A stretch of DNA of 64,000 nucleotides from Marsupella aquatica (lineage: Eukaryota; Marchantiophyta). Positions 42,791 through 53,727 of this stretch are shown one piece after another. Position 1 is the stretch's first letter, and each line of letters opens with the position of its first letter. The DNA is taken from the NCBI GenBank assembly GCA_973895155.1, contig OZ316891.1:25110001-25174000 (forward strand), given 5' to 3'. The notes beneath the pieces were generated by a model that saw nothing but the letters and a program-made list of their open reading frames with translations, was not told where the DNA came from and ran no database searches. The translations under genes and the position numbers were made by a program.

Positions 42791-44020
42791 CACATGGGCT
42801 CACTTGCCTCAAATTTGTTCTTGTGATCCGTCTATTTTGGCGCAATACATGATTCGATTTAAGTATAACTTAGTAGCAGTTCCCGACAGGACCACTGAGT
42901 CGGCAACCGAGGAATGGGACACACAGGACAGACGACTTGTGAAGCTTGCTTGGGAGGAAGCTTTGGCATTATTCTCTCCGGAGAAGTCAAGCCTACCGTG
43001 CTATGCTGATACGTATCATGAAGAAAGAGTTGCTCATTTTGTGAAAGAGAGAACAAGGAAGACTCTCAAATTTGTCAATGATAGGGCAGAAGAGGCTGAA
43101 TCGGATGAGAGTAGCTTGGTAGGAAGTGATAGTGATAGTCTCCAAACTCACCATGCAAGCATAAGTTTGTCAAGCTCCAATTCCGAAGAGTAATTTTTGG
43201 GTGAATTTACCTTCATTGCAGCTCAGAAGCAAACTGAGCCACAACAACCAGTTGACGAGGTAGTGACTGCCCAGCAAGGAGTCAATCAGGGGGTGCCTGT
43301 GCACCAACGACTGAATCAGGGGGTGCCTGCACAACGACATCAACCCGCCATACTTGCGACCATAGTCAAAGAAGCATTGGACTCCAACAGGGACCAAGAT
43401 GAAGTCCTAGTCAGCCTCAGCGACTTAAAATTGAAGAGAAAAGATTTCAAATGCTTGAGGGCAAAAAAATGGCTCACTTGTGACATCATCAATGCTTACA
43501 TTCCTCTATTGGAGCATAGAGCAGAGGTCATTGCAAAACCCAAATGCATGCTTTTGCCCACACATTTTTACAATGTCTTGACGCATCCTGCGTACACCTT
43601 CAACGCAGTGTTGGCATTTGTGAAGGGCATTGACGTCTTTTCATTCGACCTCATTCTAATCCCCATCCACAGGCCAAAACATTGGGTACTAGCTGTGGTC
43701 AATTTTACTTTGCAGCAACTACATTTGCTCGATCCCATTGGAGGCGAAGCATCGGAATGCGACAATTTGGTGAATGTCGTCGGTTTCTCCATGACCTGTC
43801 CCGCTTGCGCAGTTGTCCCCACTTATCGCCATTACAATGGCAACGCATCATCCGCGACGATATTCCAGCCCAACCCGATAGTTACAATTGTGGAGTATAT
43901 GTCATAATGTACATGGAGCGTCTTTCTAGCGGCTCTGTATTGGCGGTTGACCCTAAACATGTACTGCTTATACGACAAACGATTATTGTAGACCTAATCT
44001 GCCAGACGATCAGTTTGTAG

Positions 44021-44644
44021 ATAGAGGATCGATGGATTGCCTTTGTGAATTCAATTTGTGAATATTTCACAACAGAGCAACATGTTGTATACGAAGTAAA
44101 ATAAAAATTTCCTCCAAAGGTTATGTTCTGGTCCTGTACTTTCTACGCTCGACCCCGTGTTGTTTTTCAATGTCATGCCGAGCTCTCCTGGATAAGTCGG
44201 CGAGGGTCTTTGAGATAAGTCTTTGAAAGGGACGTGTTGTATGGACTCTGTTGTACGATGTGTTGTATGGATCCTTTTTGAGATTTAGTAGCGACACCCC
44301 ATGATATATCAAAGACCCTGTGTGAGAAGTTTTTTTTCCCTCAAATTTCAGTTGAATCTTGGCGGGGCTCGCTGAGATTCAACTGAACTTCAAGGAAATC
44401 TCAGAGAGGCCGCCAAGATTGAAACTTTATATTCTCCTTCAATGTCAGAGAGGCAGCCGACATAAGAAATGGTCGAAGTAAAGTACCCGATCCAACCTCA
44501 AAGAGGCGCCGACAATGGCGCGGACTGCGATTGGGTTGTGGATTGGGTTGTGCCCCAGAAGAATTCATCTCAGCTGATTTGTTGAGTTCCGGTGTTGGAC
44601 TGATATCAGTCACTGATGAAACTCACTGATAATTGATGAAGTAC
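44021..44644. repeat. M1 right subterminal region and terminal repeat
   Basis: Non-coding, with M1 half-palindromes at about 44,195, 44,357 and 44,400-44,530. It ends with ACTGATATCAGTCACTGATG and then the inverted terminal repeat (complement GTACTTCATCAATTATCAG) at 44,644. M1-type palindromes stop here and reappear only at 54.3 kb. Confidence 0.55.
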
Positions 44645-44937
44645 ACGACCCCTTGTCGTCGTCTTGACAACAAGTACCATAAATTGGCATACTTATGTTG
44701 TCAGATTTGGAAATAGGACCCTTGGGTCAACCTTTCACGATGAGTGTTGTGACCTTCACATTGAGGCGCATTTTGTAAGGACATATTTAATTAAACAAGT
44801 CCTACCCATGTGCAGCGAATATAATACGGCCCGAGTCCTAATCGTCAAACTGTCGTGCAAGGTTGGTATTGTGGATATCTTCGGTTAAACCTGGTGATTG
44901 AAGGTACTTTTATTGGTGGTTTTGGTAGCTCTACTTA

Positions 44938-45475
44938 ATGGCTGCATTGGAGAACCTAATTGTTGCTAAGATGGCATCCGTATTAGCCCATGGCATCCGT
45001 ATTAGCCCATGAGCGTAGGAAATATATTCGAGGAAAAGTGCCCGGTGTGGAATGCGGAAGTTTGTTGAATGGATTTCCTGATCAACTGGTTGAATCTCAC
45101 ATTTGGCCTCTCTTGGCATTGTCTTGCACACAAGATGAACACCTTGGCCATGACCTAAAACTTTTACCCGAAGAACAACTGACTCGAATGAGAACAATCA
45201 TTTGTCTTGGAGCCACCTCAAAGAAATGGAACCATCTTGTTGTTGGTACACAATTTTGGGCATTACTGAAATACGCAGTCCGTGAGATTAATGACATAAA
45301 CAAAATGCTTGCAAGCATTCCTAATGCCGACCTTCTCTCAAACCTACATATTGCTAGGGTCTTCCGAGAGGAAACTCATTTCCTCCCTCCCATAGATATG
45401 CTTGGGTGCTTTTCGTATGACCAATTAGATGCGTTTCTTAGAGCAAACCACCCACTGAAAACAATTGACTACTAA
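44938..45475 (+). pseudogene. F-box-like protein 3, frameshifted by a 19-bp duplication
   Basis: The frame from ATG 44,938 is thrown out by a 19-bp tandem duplication (44,971-44,989 and 44,990-45,008). From the second copy an ATG at 44,990 opens 161 codons. The motif LLNGFPDQLVESHIWPLL..GATSKKWNHLVVGTQFWALL and the later LPPIDMLG match F-box-like genes 1 and 2 in order and spacing, so it is a third, diverged member. Translation could still start at 44,990, giving a protein short by about 17 residues. It lies 300 bp beyond the M1 right end on the plus strand and may belong to another, related element. Skp1 binding is inference. Confidence 0.5.
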
Positions 45476-45834
45476 ATTGACCAAAGGAATGAGGAGTGCG
45501 ATAAATTTATCGGATGTTCATAGCAATGCCTCATTCACTCAGACTCGTCCATGCCATGCAAGAATTGTCCGCTTCCCGCTTTCTCCAAGATTCACCCAAA
45601 CTCTCGAGAAGAGCTTGTAAAGAAACACTTTGAATGTAAATGACACTGCCTCACCTGACTTCGGGTTGTGTGGTCTAGAGTGTAGTTTTTTGCGCATCTA
45701 CGGACGATTAGCTGACAAGTGCATTGGCTTCACAACCCATTATACAAGGTACTATAAAGTTGGAATAAACTTGTACAATTGTAATGAGTATGTTCTCCAA
45801 AATGTATTCCTGATTTCTATTCGCTGATCAGGCC
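45476..45834 (+). other. intergenic, no gene
   Basis: Short frames only. Sequence between F-box-like gene 3 and the next ORF, possibly its 3' flank. Confidence 0.3.
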
Positions 45835-46353
45835 ATGCTCGAGCGACGCATTTTTGTACCCTTTGTGGATCCTCCAGAATGGGGGAATGGCGCCATGATG
45901 GACCAGCTAAGGAGGCTGGATGAATCACTAATTTTAAAGATTTGCAGGCTGGTCGCAAAACCATTTTATAATAATGCATTTCACTTCTACGTAGACCAGG
46001 TAGGGGGAGAAATTTATATCCGATGGGATAGATATGTTGCATTTTCTAGAAGAGTTATCCTGCTCTTTCTGAAAACTGGTGCAGTAAAATGTTTTATACT
46101 GCACTGTTGTCATGTTGTGAAGGGCAATCCTGCGTATGAACCAGAATTCTATGCCCACAGCAGACATAGAGCATTCGATGAGATTCAGGATGTGATTGAC
46201 CAGCTGGACAATCCTCTTGCCACCAAGTTTTTGATTGACACTGGTGGGAAGTTATATTTGTACAGGACTCGTCAACTCCCCCCTCGGCCTCTTTGTGCAT
46301 TATTTAGGTTAGTTTATGTATCTTGTTTATGGACAAATGGTGAGATGTGTTAG
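45835..46353 (+). CDS. uncharacterised 172-residue protein
   Basis: An intact ORF of 172 codons that I do not recognise. It is rich in aromatic and basic residues, with a hydrophobic, Cys-rich centre (about residues 70-95) and a short N-terminal helix (MMDQLRRLDESLILKICRLV) that recalls the start of the F-box-like proteins. The TAG stop lies at 46,351-46,353, inside the 5-bp duplication GTTAG made by the element that follows. That same TAG is present in the restored target, so the stop predates the insertion. It is co-oriented with F-box-like gene 3 and could be its second exon or a partner gene. Confidence 0.35.
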   Translation: MLERRIFVPFVDPPEWGNGAMMDQLRRLDESLILKICRLVAKPFYNNAFHFYVDQVGGEIYIRWDRYVAFSRRVILLFLKTGAVKCFILHCCHVVKGNPAYEPEFYAHSRHRAFDEIQDVIDQLDNPLATKFLIDTGGKLYLYRTRQLPPRPLCALFRLVYVSCLWTNGEMC

Positions 46354-46660
46354 TGTCACGCGATTGACATGGGTCTTAACACCAAAAATGTCACTATGGG
46401 TGCCAAAACCATCTCCTTGTACCTGAGGATCATGAAGGGATGTTGCGAAGGCTGGTAAACACCAATTTATGCCCTTAACACCAGACTATCATAGCAAGAC
46501 TCTATCACACATCACCCAAGCTCAATCCCAAAGAACCAAGGTTGGGGATCAGGTCTGCGCTCATGATAGTTCTGGTGAGAAGGGGTCTTCATATTAGGCC
46601 CGTACACACAGGGCCTAGCACTATGGTGCGCATAGATCTATACGTATGCTTACTGTCATA

Positions 46661-46690
46661 GGTATGTTTCTATTCCGCCGCCGGAATGTA
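46661..46690 (-). other. conserved 3' hairpin of the TGT..ACA family
   Basis: GGTATGTTTCT is followed by ATTCCGCCGCCGGAAT, a 6-bp stem (ATTCCG/CGGAAT) around CCGC. Related copies lie at 7,781, 53,972 and 60,291. Confidence 0.7.
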
Positions 46691-48094
46691 CCCATAAACT
46701 AGTGACTCCTGACTGATTCCCGGCTTAGGGACTTCTAAGCCATTGCCCCACCACTCTGCCATTCCACTCTCAGCAATCAGAGCTATGACAGTCCTCACCC
46801 AGCCCGCTTCAATGCACCCTGTACACCTCTCAATGACACTGCTAGTCCCATCATACACTCAGATTGCCTCACACACACACACACATCCATGAGAGAAATG
46901 AGGCCTGAGAGGAAAACTCAGTTAGATTCAAAGATGTGCACAACAGTTCACTGAGAACACTTGATCCGAACACTAGGCCCGAAGGCTGTCTCCTCCAGAT
47001 TACGACGTGCTTGCCCTGCAAGCCCCATGCTTGCCATGCAAGCTCAATCCTGAACCTGAGCCCGGCTCACTCCAGATTGCGACGGCAGATTGGACTCAAA
47101 CCAATCCCGTACTTGCCTTGCAAACTCAATCCTGAACTCAACCTCCTTCACTGCACTTCATTCTTGGGGGCACATACAGATCTCACACCTCCAATTCAGA
47201 ACGTCAAGTTACGCATACATAGTTGACTCGACTTCAAAGTTGGTACCAGGCCTAACGGCGATCTACCCCAGACTGCAATGAGGCCCGGCCTCACGCTTGC
47301 CCTACAAGCTCCGCTCTGGCCATAGATCCCTTAGTGCTCTCCACCAGACAAAGGCCGGGACTCCCCATGGATCACGTAGCCTTGCCAGACTGAACTGTAA
47401 ATGCTCCTCCTGCTGCCCCTCAATCAATGTCTCAGCCTCCCTAATGTGCTCACCACAAATCAAATTGACATCCTCCCCACAGTTTACAATCACCAATACA
47501 TCACCTATCACCAAGGCTCTGTATCGGGGGAAAAGAACCCAGTTGTGCTACCCACTAGAAAGAGCCACAATCCAGCTCGCAAACCTAGCAACCCGTTGCT
47601 GTGAAGCTTGGCTGATTACTCCCTGAGTAATAGCACAACCAAGCTCTCCCCAACACACAGCGTCCAAGTCCAGCCTTGCTTGCACAGAGCTCCTCCCTGC
47701 TGCTCAGTCTAAGAGAGATCACACAACTGATGTCCCCCCCCCTTGCCTCTACCGGGGGGCTGCTCTATATACTCTCTCATTGAGCCCAAATGGGTGGATG
47801 CTACGCTGCTAGAGCCCCATCCCAGCCCTAACAGAGCCGCCACTATCTCTAACTACTGAACCCTAACTTGCAGCTTTATTTCTATCTCAAATTGGCTATG
47901 TACTTTGGATTTGGCCCTCCTCCATGGTTTTTGCGAGCTTGCACCTCCTCTCCTGATTTCTCTATTCAACCATTTGCTGCGTGGATAGCAGCGTTGGAAG
48001 CGGCTTGAGCTCCTCTTTCCAACGAGGTCAATTATAGCCGATTTGGTCAAATACACAGAGAGTTATGCCCCTGCAACCGAGAGGGGGTACTCAC

Positions 48095-48500
48095 TGTTGC
48101 GCTAACCCGAGTTACATAGCTAACCTGAGTTCGGCTAACCTAGCTATCCTATCTAACCCGAGTAGAGCTAACCCGTGGTCTCGGGTTAGGCCGCTACCCG
48201 CTATCCGCTATCCGCTAACCTAGCCTAAGCTGAGCCCGAACCCGAGCTTACCTATGCTAACCTGAGCCCAAGTTTAGGCTAACCCGAGTTAAGTCTAACC
48301 CGGGATCAATCTAGTCCGAACCCGGGTTAAGCATAAGCTGAAGCCGCGCTGACCTGAGCTAAGCTGAAGCCGTGCTTACTTGAGCTAAGCTGAAGCCGTG
48401 CTGACCTGAGCTAAGCTGAAGCCGTGCTCCCCATAAGCTAAGCCGTGGTCGAGCTTGGGTTAACCCGAAACTGAAGCCGAATCCGCTAATTCCGGCCACA
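48095..48500. repeat. degenerate GCTAACCCGAG and 27-bp tandem repeats in element C
   Basis: First a run of GCTAACCCGAGTT-like 12-14-mers (48,100-48,340). Then three to four copies of a 27-bp unit, TGAGCTAAGCTGAAGCCGTG plus CTGACC (48,345-48,440). No ORF runs through it. Confidence 0.8.
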
Positions 48501-48816
48501 AGTTAACCCGTCACACTAATCAGGCCGTATCTTTCTTAATACACCTCTGTTTCTCGAGTGTTTTATATCGATTTTACTCGCCTTGACCAGATCTTTCCAA
48601 TGCTCTTTACAAATCCGGATTTGGTGACATATTGAAAGAGATATGGTCATCGACCACCCGCGACATAGCTGTTATTTCCCTACTCTTAACGCCATGATTG
48701 CCCTTATTCTTGCCATCTTGCTAATTGTTATGCAATATCAATAGCTACTCCTTGCATACAGCAACCTACTTAATCAGATTACAAAATAAGGACCATGTCA
48801 TTGGCGTTACAGTTAG

Positions 48817-49544
48817 TGTTGCACAAATGCCTGTTGTGACATTCCGTCACGCCGCTATTCAGTAGCTATAGTTAATCCTGAGACCAGTGCCACAGATTTT
48901 CATTGGCTGTGGGCCTATGATCACATGATCACTCATATACCCCAATGGGTATGATAGCCATGATAGAAAACAGAAAATAGATAACCTGTTACCAGGAGAT
49001 ATTTTGCTGTTAACAGTAAAATTTTCCCTGTTACCAGTTTTGCATCAACCATAGCCCTTTGGTCCAAATGAAAAACTACACTAATCACATAATTTTGCTT
49101 TAGTGAATTAGGTTTAAAACAAACAATTATTTTGTGCCATCCGATGGATGAAGAGTACTATCAATCCTCCCTTGCCACAACATTTTGTTGTAGAAGATAA
49201 CTAAACACGGTATTGGGACTATACCCAATGAAACATTCATTCAAATATCACTATTTGTCCAGGCTAAAAAATGACCCTTAGGGTGGGACCCACCATAGCA
49301 CAAGTGAAGAGTAGTGTCCAAATAAACTCAATCAAAATGAATTCACTTAAATGGACCGTGTACCGTGACAAACAAATGACAAAACACCTCCTAGCGACAA
49401 CTATATTTTTCATAATAATTGAATAAACGCGGCTTTAATGATAAAAGAGAATGATATCCACTTACACATTTTAGATAAAACATGTTGTAATGCTTACACT
49501 ACACGCATACATAATAAAGCAAGGAAAGTAAGAGTTTCTAGAAG
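48817..49544. other. AT-rich remnant, no gene
   Basis: This is the right-hand continuation of the sequence split by element C. It has no ORF of note and no repeats that I recognise. It ends at the first M2 palindrome (49,545). Confidence 0.3.
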
Positions 49545-52500
49545 CAGCACCTGGCGCTAACCAAAAATTCTGAATAAAACAAGTAAAATATCAGTTGGCT
49601 AAAGACAAAATAGTGACTATCCGTTATATTGAACGACCTATACGTAAGTTTTGGCCTCTATTATAAGCCATTCAAGTTCTGCCTCTCCAAGACAAGCCTG
49701 ACTTCGCCCACAGTCAAAATTGGTTGGCTACAAAGAGTCAACTCCTCAACCTCAAGTTTGAAAACATTTATGTACACCCAGTATAGATGTTTACAAGGCA
49801 TGTACAACTTGCCACACGAATGTCGTTGGAAGAAGTCCTCACAAGAGCAAGCAGGGAAGATACAGATTTGGACAAAGTACGTGCTTGGTGATCGAAGGTT
49901 CTCATGGATTCAAATTCGAAATTGCTTTCCAAAAGCATTTCCAGTCAGAACATTCCATTCCCCATCCAAACTCATCTCTTCTTGTCGTGCAGACTCCATT
50001 TGCTTAGTGTGACCCACAGTGAGATTAGACCGAGGTCTTGAGTTCCTCCCGTTCCGACTACCCAGCAGGACATTTGGCTCCAAAAACCTTATTGTTTCTA
50101 GGAACACGTTGACATTTATCCTGAGGTCAAACAAAGATGGCGCAGATCGACTCGATCCTGTTGTTCGGGCTAAGACAAGTCCTTGCTCTTCAAGGAACGT
50201 AATTTCAGAAGGAGATAGGCTCGTACCCTTCAAAATAGGCAATATTTCAGGAAGAGGAGGAAGCTGATGAACACCACGACGCGGACGACTCTTATAACAT
50301 GTTTGGTTTGGGCAGAACCAAATCATTTCGGAGATGGGTTCGCCCCTGAAGAGACAATGGCCCTTCACGACAATTCCAACAACACCGTCAGACAAATGGA
50401 AGCCAACCTTCTTGATACGATTTTGACACTCATCGCGATCAGAACTCCCATTGAGTGTCCCATTACACTGGGGACCTACTCCATACTTGGACGTCCGTCA
50501 CAACTGCCACTGCCCAGAGGGACATCCTTCTCTAGCACAATCGTGCGTGGAAGTGGATTCTGAAGTGAGGCTGGGGCACTGAGCGGAGGTTTTGTGGATC
50601 TTGTTGTATGGGTTGTTTGAGGGGTATTGTCTAGTGAATCAGTATCACCGTCTGATGTGTCCATACCAGAGATATTCACCACTCTTGTCACAGGATCATT
50701 AGAATTTGAGGGAATGGAGGCAAAGTCAGTTCTATTTAGGTTTTTCCTTTTCAAACCACGAGTATTTGGTGTGGTTATGAGAACGGTGTCATGCCGATGG
50801 GAGTCTTGTGGAGAGACAATCCCACTTGCATGTCCCTTTCTCTTCATTAACTTGGTCACGATATCTCCGTTAAGGGGAGTACTTCTTTCCAAATCGAAGT
50901 CCGCCATGTTGGAAAGAAGCATGTTGGTCGTATCTTCAAATAACCTCGGCAAACTTGCTTGATCGGCGGAACGGAACGCCAATTCCCATATAGTTGGCCC
51001 CTTTCCTTTGTTCAACCCTTTCCAATATGCACTGTATCCTGCAGCTTGAGACAGGGCACGGTTTTGGTCAACATTGCATGCTTAAAAAAGACCAACTTTT
51101 TTCTTTGTAGCCCACACTTTCATCGACGCATGCCTTGATTCTGACCCTGTACAGTTGGGAATCAAGGCACCTTCTTTTGCGCTTTTGCTCTGCCATAGTC
51201 TGAATGCAATAATAAGTACAGGCATTGTATTACCAGCGCCAGGCGCTGGCACCAACAAGTATGTAAAACAGACGCAAAATACAATTTCAATTATAATTCT
51301 GGAACTTTGTGGGCATATTGGATTCAATGTATTGTATTCCTGGTTTTGACGTGTAAGATACAAGAAAATCATACTAGCGCCTGACGCTAATATAAAGTTG
51401 ATGAAAATGAAAGACAATCTGAGAGGAGATGAATATCATACCACTCAAATAAAATTGCCCCACTGGTGCCAGCAAACAACCCACCAGGATATCCAGCTTT
51501 GTAGCATCATGAGCTTTCCAGGGACACAGTTTCCTGATTGCCACCAAACCATAATCTCTCAGGACACCCGATACGCTACCACAAACGTTGGAGCGTTTCT
51601 TAGTTTCTCCCAAAGTCTTCGATGTTCCGATTGACATTCTTTGAGTACTCCTTCCTTGGAATGTCAATGGAAAGATTGATAAAAGTGAAATGCATCAGAG
51701 CGCTGCCTCTCCGGGTCTGGGTGTCCACCAAAAAGAACATTACGCACAACATTCCATACCGCTTGTGCATTGTCCGCCATGAACCCTTGGATGACAACCT
51801 CCTATAATCTATTTTCCTTGCAAACCTCAATCATAACTCTCCAAGCGTTTTCAAAAGACTCAGTGTCTTCACCTTTCAACTCGCATGTGAAAATTGTACA
51901 AAGCGCACGGAAGTTATGGTCGTACACATGCGCGCTAAAAGTAAACCAATCGATTGTGAGATGCTGCATCACATCAAAACTCACCCAGGCTCCTTCGAGT
52001 CTTCCACCCAGTTGCATCTGTCTCAAAAGTTCCACATTGGAACCGTGACCCTTCGTGGTCATTTTAAAGATGTGAGGCCTATCGTCTTGACATCCTTGAC
52101 CCGGGAGAAAATACCTCTGGAGAAATGACAGGTTAATCCTCTTCTGCATTTGCGAGAGAAAATCTAATTCACCCGACCCTTTTGGTCTATCCTAACACTC
52201 CGACAAAAAGATGCAAACTTCTGGGGAGTGGAAAGTACCATCAAAGACTTCCATATTTTAGTTTCTTTGATATCGACCATGTCGTCAACATGTTCGCAGA
52301 GAGCTTTCACTATGGACCCTATAGCAGAATTCAAGATCCCTACTGGTTTTGCCAGAGGATTGGCTTCATGATTTTTTTTAATTAAATCCTCGACCATCTT
52401 TTCCGCACTCCTACAAAAGGTTTTTCTACCTGGATGGTTATGCTCACCTATATGAATCGCCAGGCGGGACATATAACTACATGTTTTTGCATCAAGTAAT

Positions 52501-53717
52501 ACTTGCGGGTACATATAGAACAAACGGGCAGGGCAATACTTGACACAAAAAGGAATCTGATCACAATAATGACACACAACACCGCCCTCTTTGATAAAAG
52601 ATCCGACAACATACTGACCACTAAGCTTTGGAGTACCCTGCCATGCCTTAGCATTTGCCTTCTTCTTCCTTTGGAAGTACTCGCAGGACTTGTTCCGACA
52701 TTCAATAAATCCCGTACAGGTAACCTTACCGAATTGCCAAAGTTTTTTTTGGCTGAACGTTTGCGGTAGTTGGAAATATGCGTGTCCAAATGTAGCAATC
52801 TTTGGCACGGTCCATGTCCCTAAGCCTAGAGCCTTTAGAGAGCATCTTGTCAATGGGTGGCGATTCAAACACAACGTTCCCATTGTACTTAGTTGGCAGA
52901 CAGGAGACTTGCTCGTGTCTGAAATCACCCGCTGATATGAACCTCGATAACTCGCTATGACCAGTGGATTTGAGTAACGTATCCATTGCACTCTGCCAAT
53001 ACACAACCTCCAATTGGTTGGAGCTTCCCGGAGTCTCACCTTTAACGACAGCATGTTGCGGGACTTTCATCTTCAACGTAGGACTTGGAGTGTGATCTCC
53101 ATCTTCACTAGAAGAAATCTTGACAACATCAAATATAACTTGGGGACACTGGACAGTCCTTCATGTTGTCTTACTCGAAGTGAGTACAGAATCCCTGCGT
53201 ATAGATGCCAAAACCGTTCACCATCATCCACATTGAACGTTGCAGCATCTTCGATGTCATCACTGGTTCAAGCTCTCAAACAATGCACTCAATATCATTC
53301 ATCTTCAAATCAAATCTCCTGCGAAGGTATCTCTCCCGGACCTGCTTGTACGTGTCTTCCATAGGGACGGGGATGGTGACAATATCCCCAGTCCTGAATC
53401 GGGATAGAAGTATGGACCAAGACATTGCAATCATAAACAAATACCGAGGGCTGTAATGTTTTGAGGAAGAAAAGTCTATGGGAATATGGAGCTTATATCA
53501 GTTGAACCTGGGAACTTCACGTTAACCGATCTGGTTGTATAAGACATAAAACATAGACAACATAGGATCCGTTGGCACCATAAATGAATTTTGTCATTTT
53601 TCCCTGATAAGTCCGGATGTCAGACGCATACATACTGCCAAAAAAGACACCACAAAAAGCTTTAACCGACCCTAAGATATTCCATAGTCGGAACAATTTG
53701 AGTAGCGCCTGGCGCTA
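49545..53717 (-). mobile_element. second Mutator-like element M2, decayed
   Basis: It holds a transposase related to that of M1 but clearly diverged. A private palindrome, TAGCGCC-T-GGCGCTA, marks both edges (49,545-49,559 and 53,703-53,717) and recurs twice in the gene's intron (51,233 and 51,376). I could not find longer terminal repeats or a target duplication, so the borders are approximate. Confidence 0.5.
49661..53434 (-). pseudogene. M2 Mutator-like transposase with intact-looking SWIM motif
   Basis: The start is at about 53,434 (MIAMSWSI) and the end TAA at 49,661. The order is as in the M1 transposase: N-terminal domain, Cys-rich CRNKSCEYFQ, HIGEHNHPG, the core DDRPHIFKMTT..SFDVMQHL..YDHNFRALCTIF, FMADNAQAVWN, SDAFHFYQS; an intron at the same position (about 51,400-51,090); the FCPNQTC segment; then a C-terminal SWIM ending in PCKHLYW, with His present. 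Many frameshifts and stops break it (for example near 53,290, 52,160, 51,800, 51,600 and 50,470), so it is not functional. The shared intron position shows that M1 and M2 transposases descend from one spliced gene. Confidence 0.68.
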
Positions 53718-53727
53718 ACTAAAATAC

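Larger units (their letters stand above)
38106..44020 (+). pseudogene. M1 large protein: ParB/sulfiredoxin-like motif plus Ulp1 (C48) protease, spliced, decayed
   Basis: Reading blocks: 38,106-38,822; 38,952-40,271; 40,599-41,794; 41,855-42,322; 42,880-44,020, with GT..AG introns that hold M1 palindromes. Block 1 ends in VFDGNHRYTAW, the D-G-x-H-R signature of the ParB/sulfiredoxin fold. It is one base out of frame with the upstream part (T5 run at 38,670). Block 2 has a shift at about 39,500. Block 3 is repetitive and acidic, then Pro-rich, with an in-frame TGA at about 41,624. The last block is Ulp1: WLTCDIINAYIPLL, catalytic His in PKHW (43,680), Asp in LLDP (43,731), Gln and Cys in QPDSYNCG (43,871 and 43,889), with a frameshift between Asp and Gln. 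A TAA at 43,191 may instead lie in an unspliced intron ending ATTGCAG (43,220). Ulp1 enzymes cut SUMO from proteins. This copy is probably inactive. Confidence 0.7.
15629..44644. mobile_element. giant Mutator-like element M1 with passenger genes and a nested CACTA
   Basis: I infer one element of about 19 kb plus a 10-kb CACTA insertion. Left end: GGTACATCATCAGTTATCAG at 15,629. Right end, inverted: complement GTACTTCATCAATTATCAG at 44,644. Both are followed inward by GTGACTGATATCAGTC or a close form. A second copy of the left end starts at 54,283 next to unrelated DNA. Between the ends lie an AT-hook gene, two F-box-like genes and a SWIM transposase (all minus), and a ParB/Ulp1 gene (plus). 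M1-type GGCGA-GGG-TCGCC palindromes run throughout, except in the nested CACTA. I found no matching 9-bp target duplication at the two ends, so the borders are provisional. The Ulp1 domain recalls the Kaonashi/KI-MULE class of Mutator-like elements. Confidence 0.55.
46354..48811 (-). mobile_element. TGT..ACA element C (2,458 bp) with clear terminal inverted repeats
   Basis: The 5-bp duplication GTTAG flanks it (46,349-46,353 and 48,812-48,816). The ends are inverted repeats: TGTCACGCGATTGACATGGG on the left, and complement TGTAACGCCAATGACATGG on the right, both continuing in a TCCTTA/TCTTA-like sequence. Hairpin, GGGACTCCCC motif (about 47,352) and orientation match element B. No protein of the family remains; ORFs are short. 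It is the copy that best shows the family has inverted rather than long direct terminal repeats. Confidence 0.8.

Noticed and set aside
15629-44644. A 9-bp target duplication for M1
   Set aside because: The nine bases outside each terminal repeat do not match; I could not support one.
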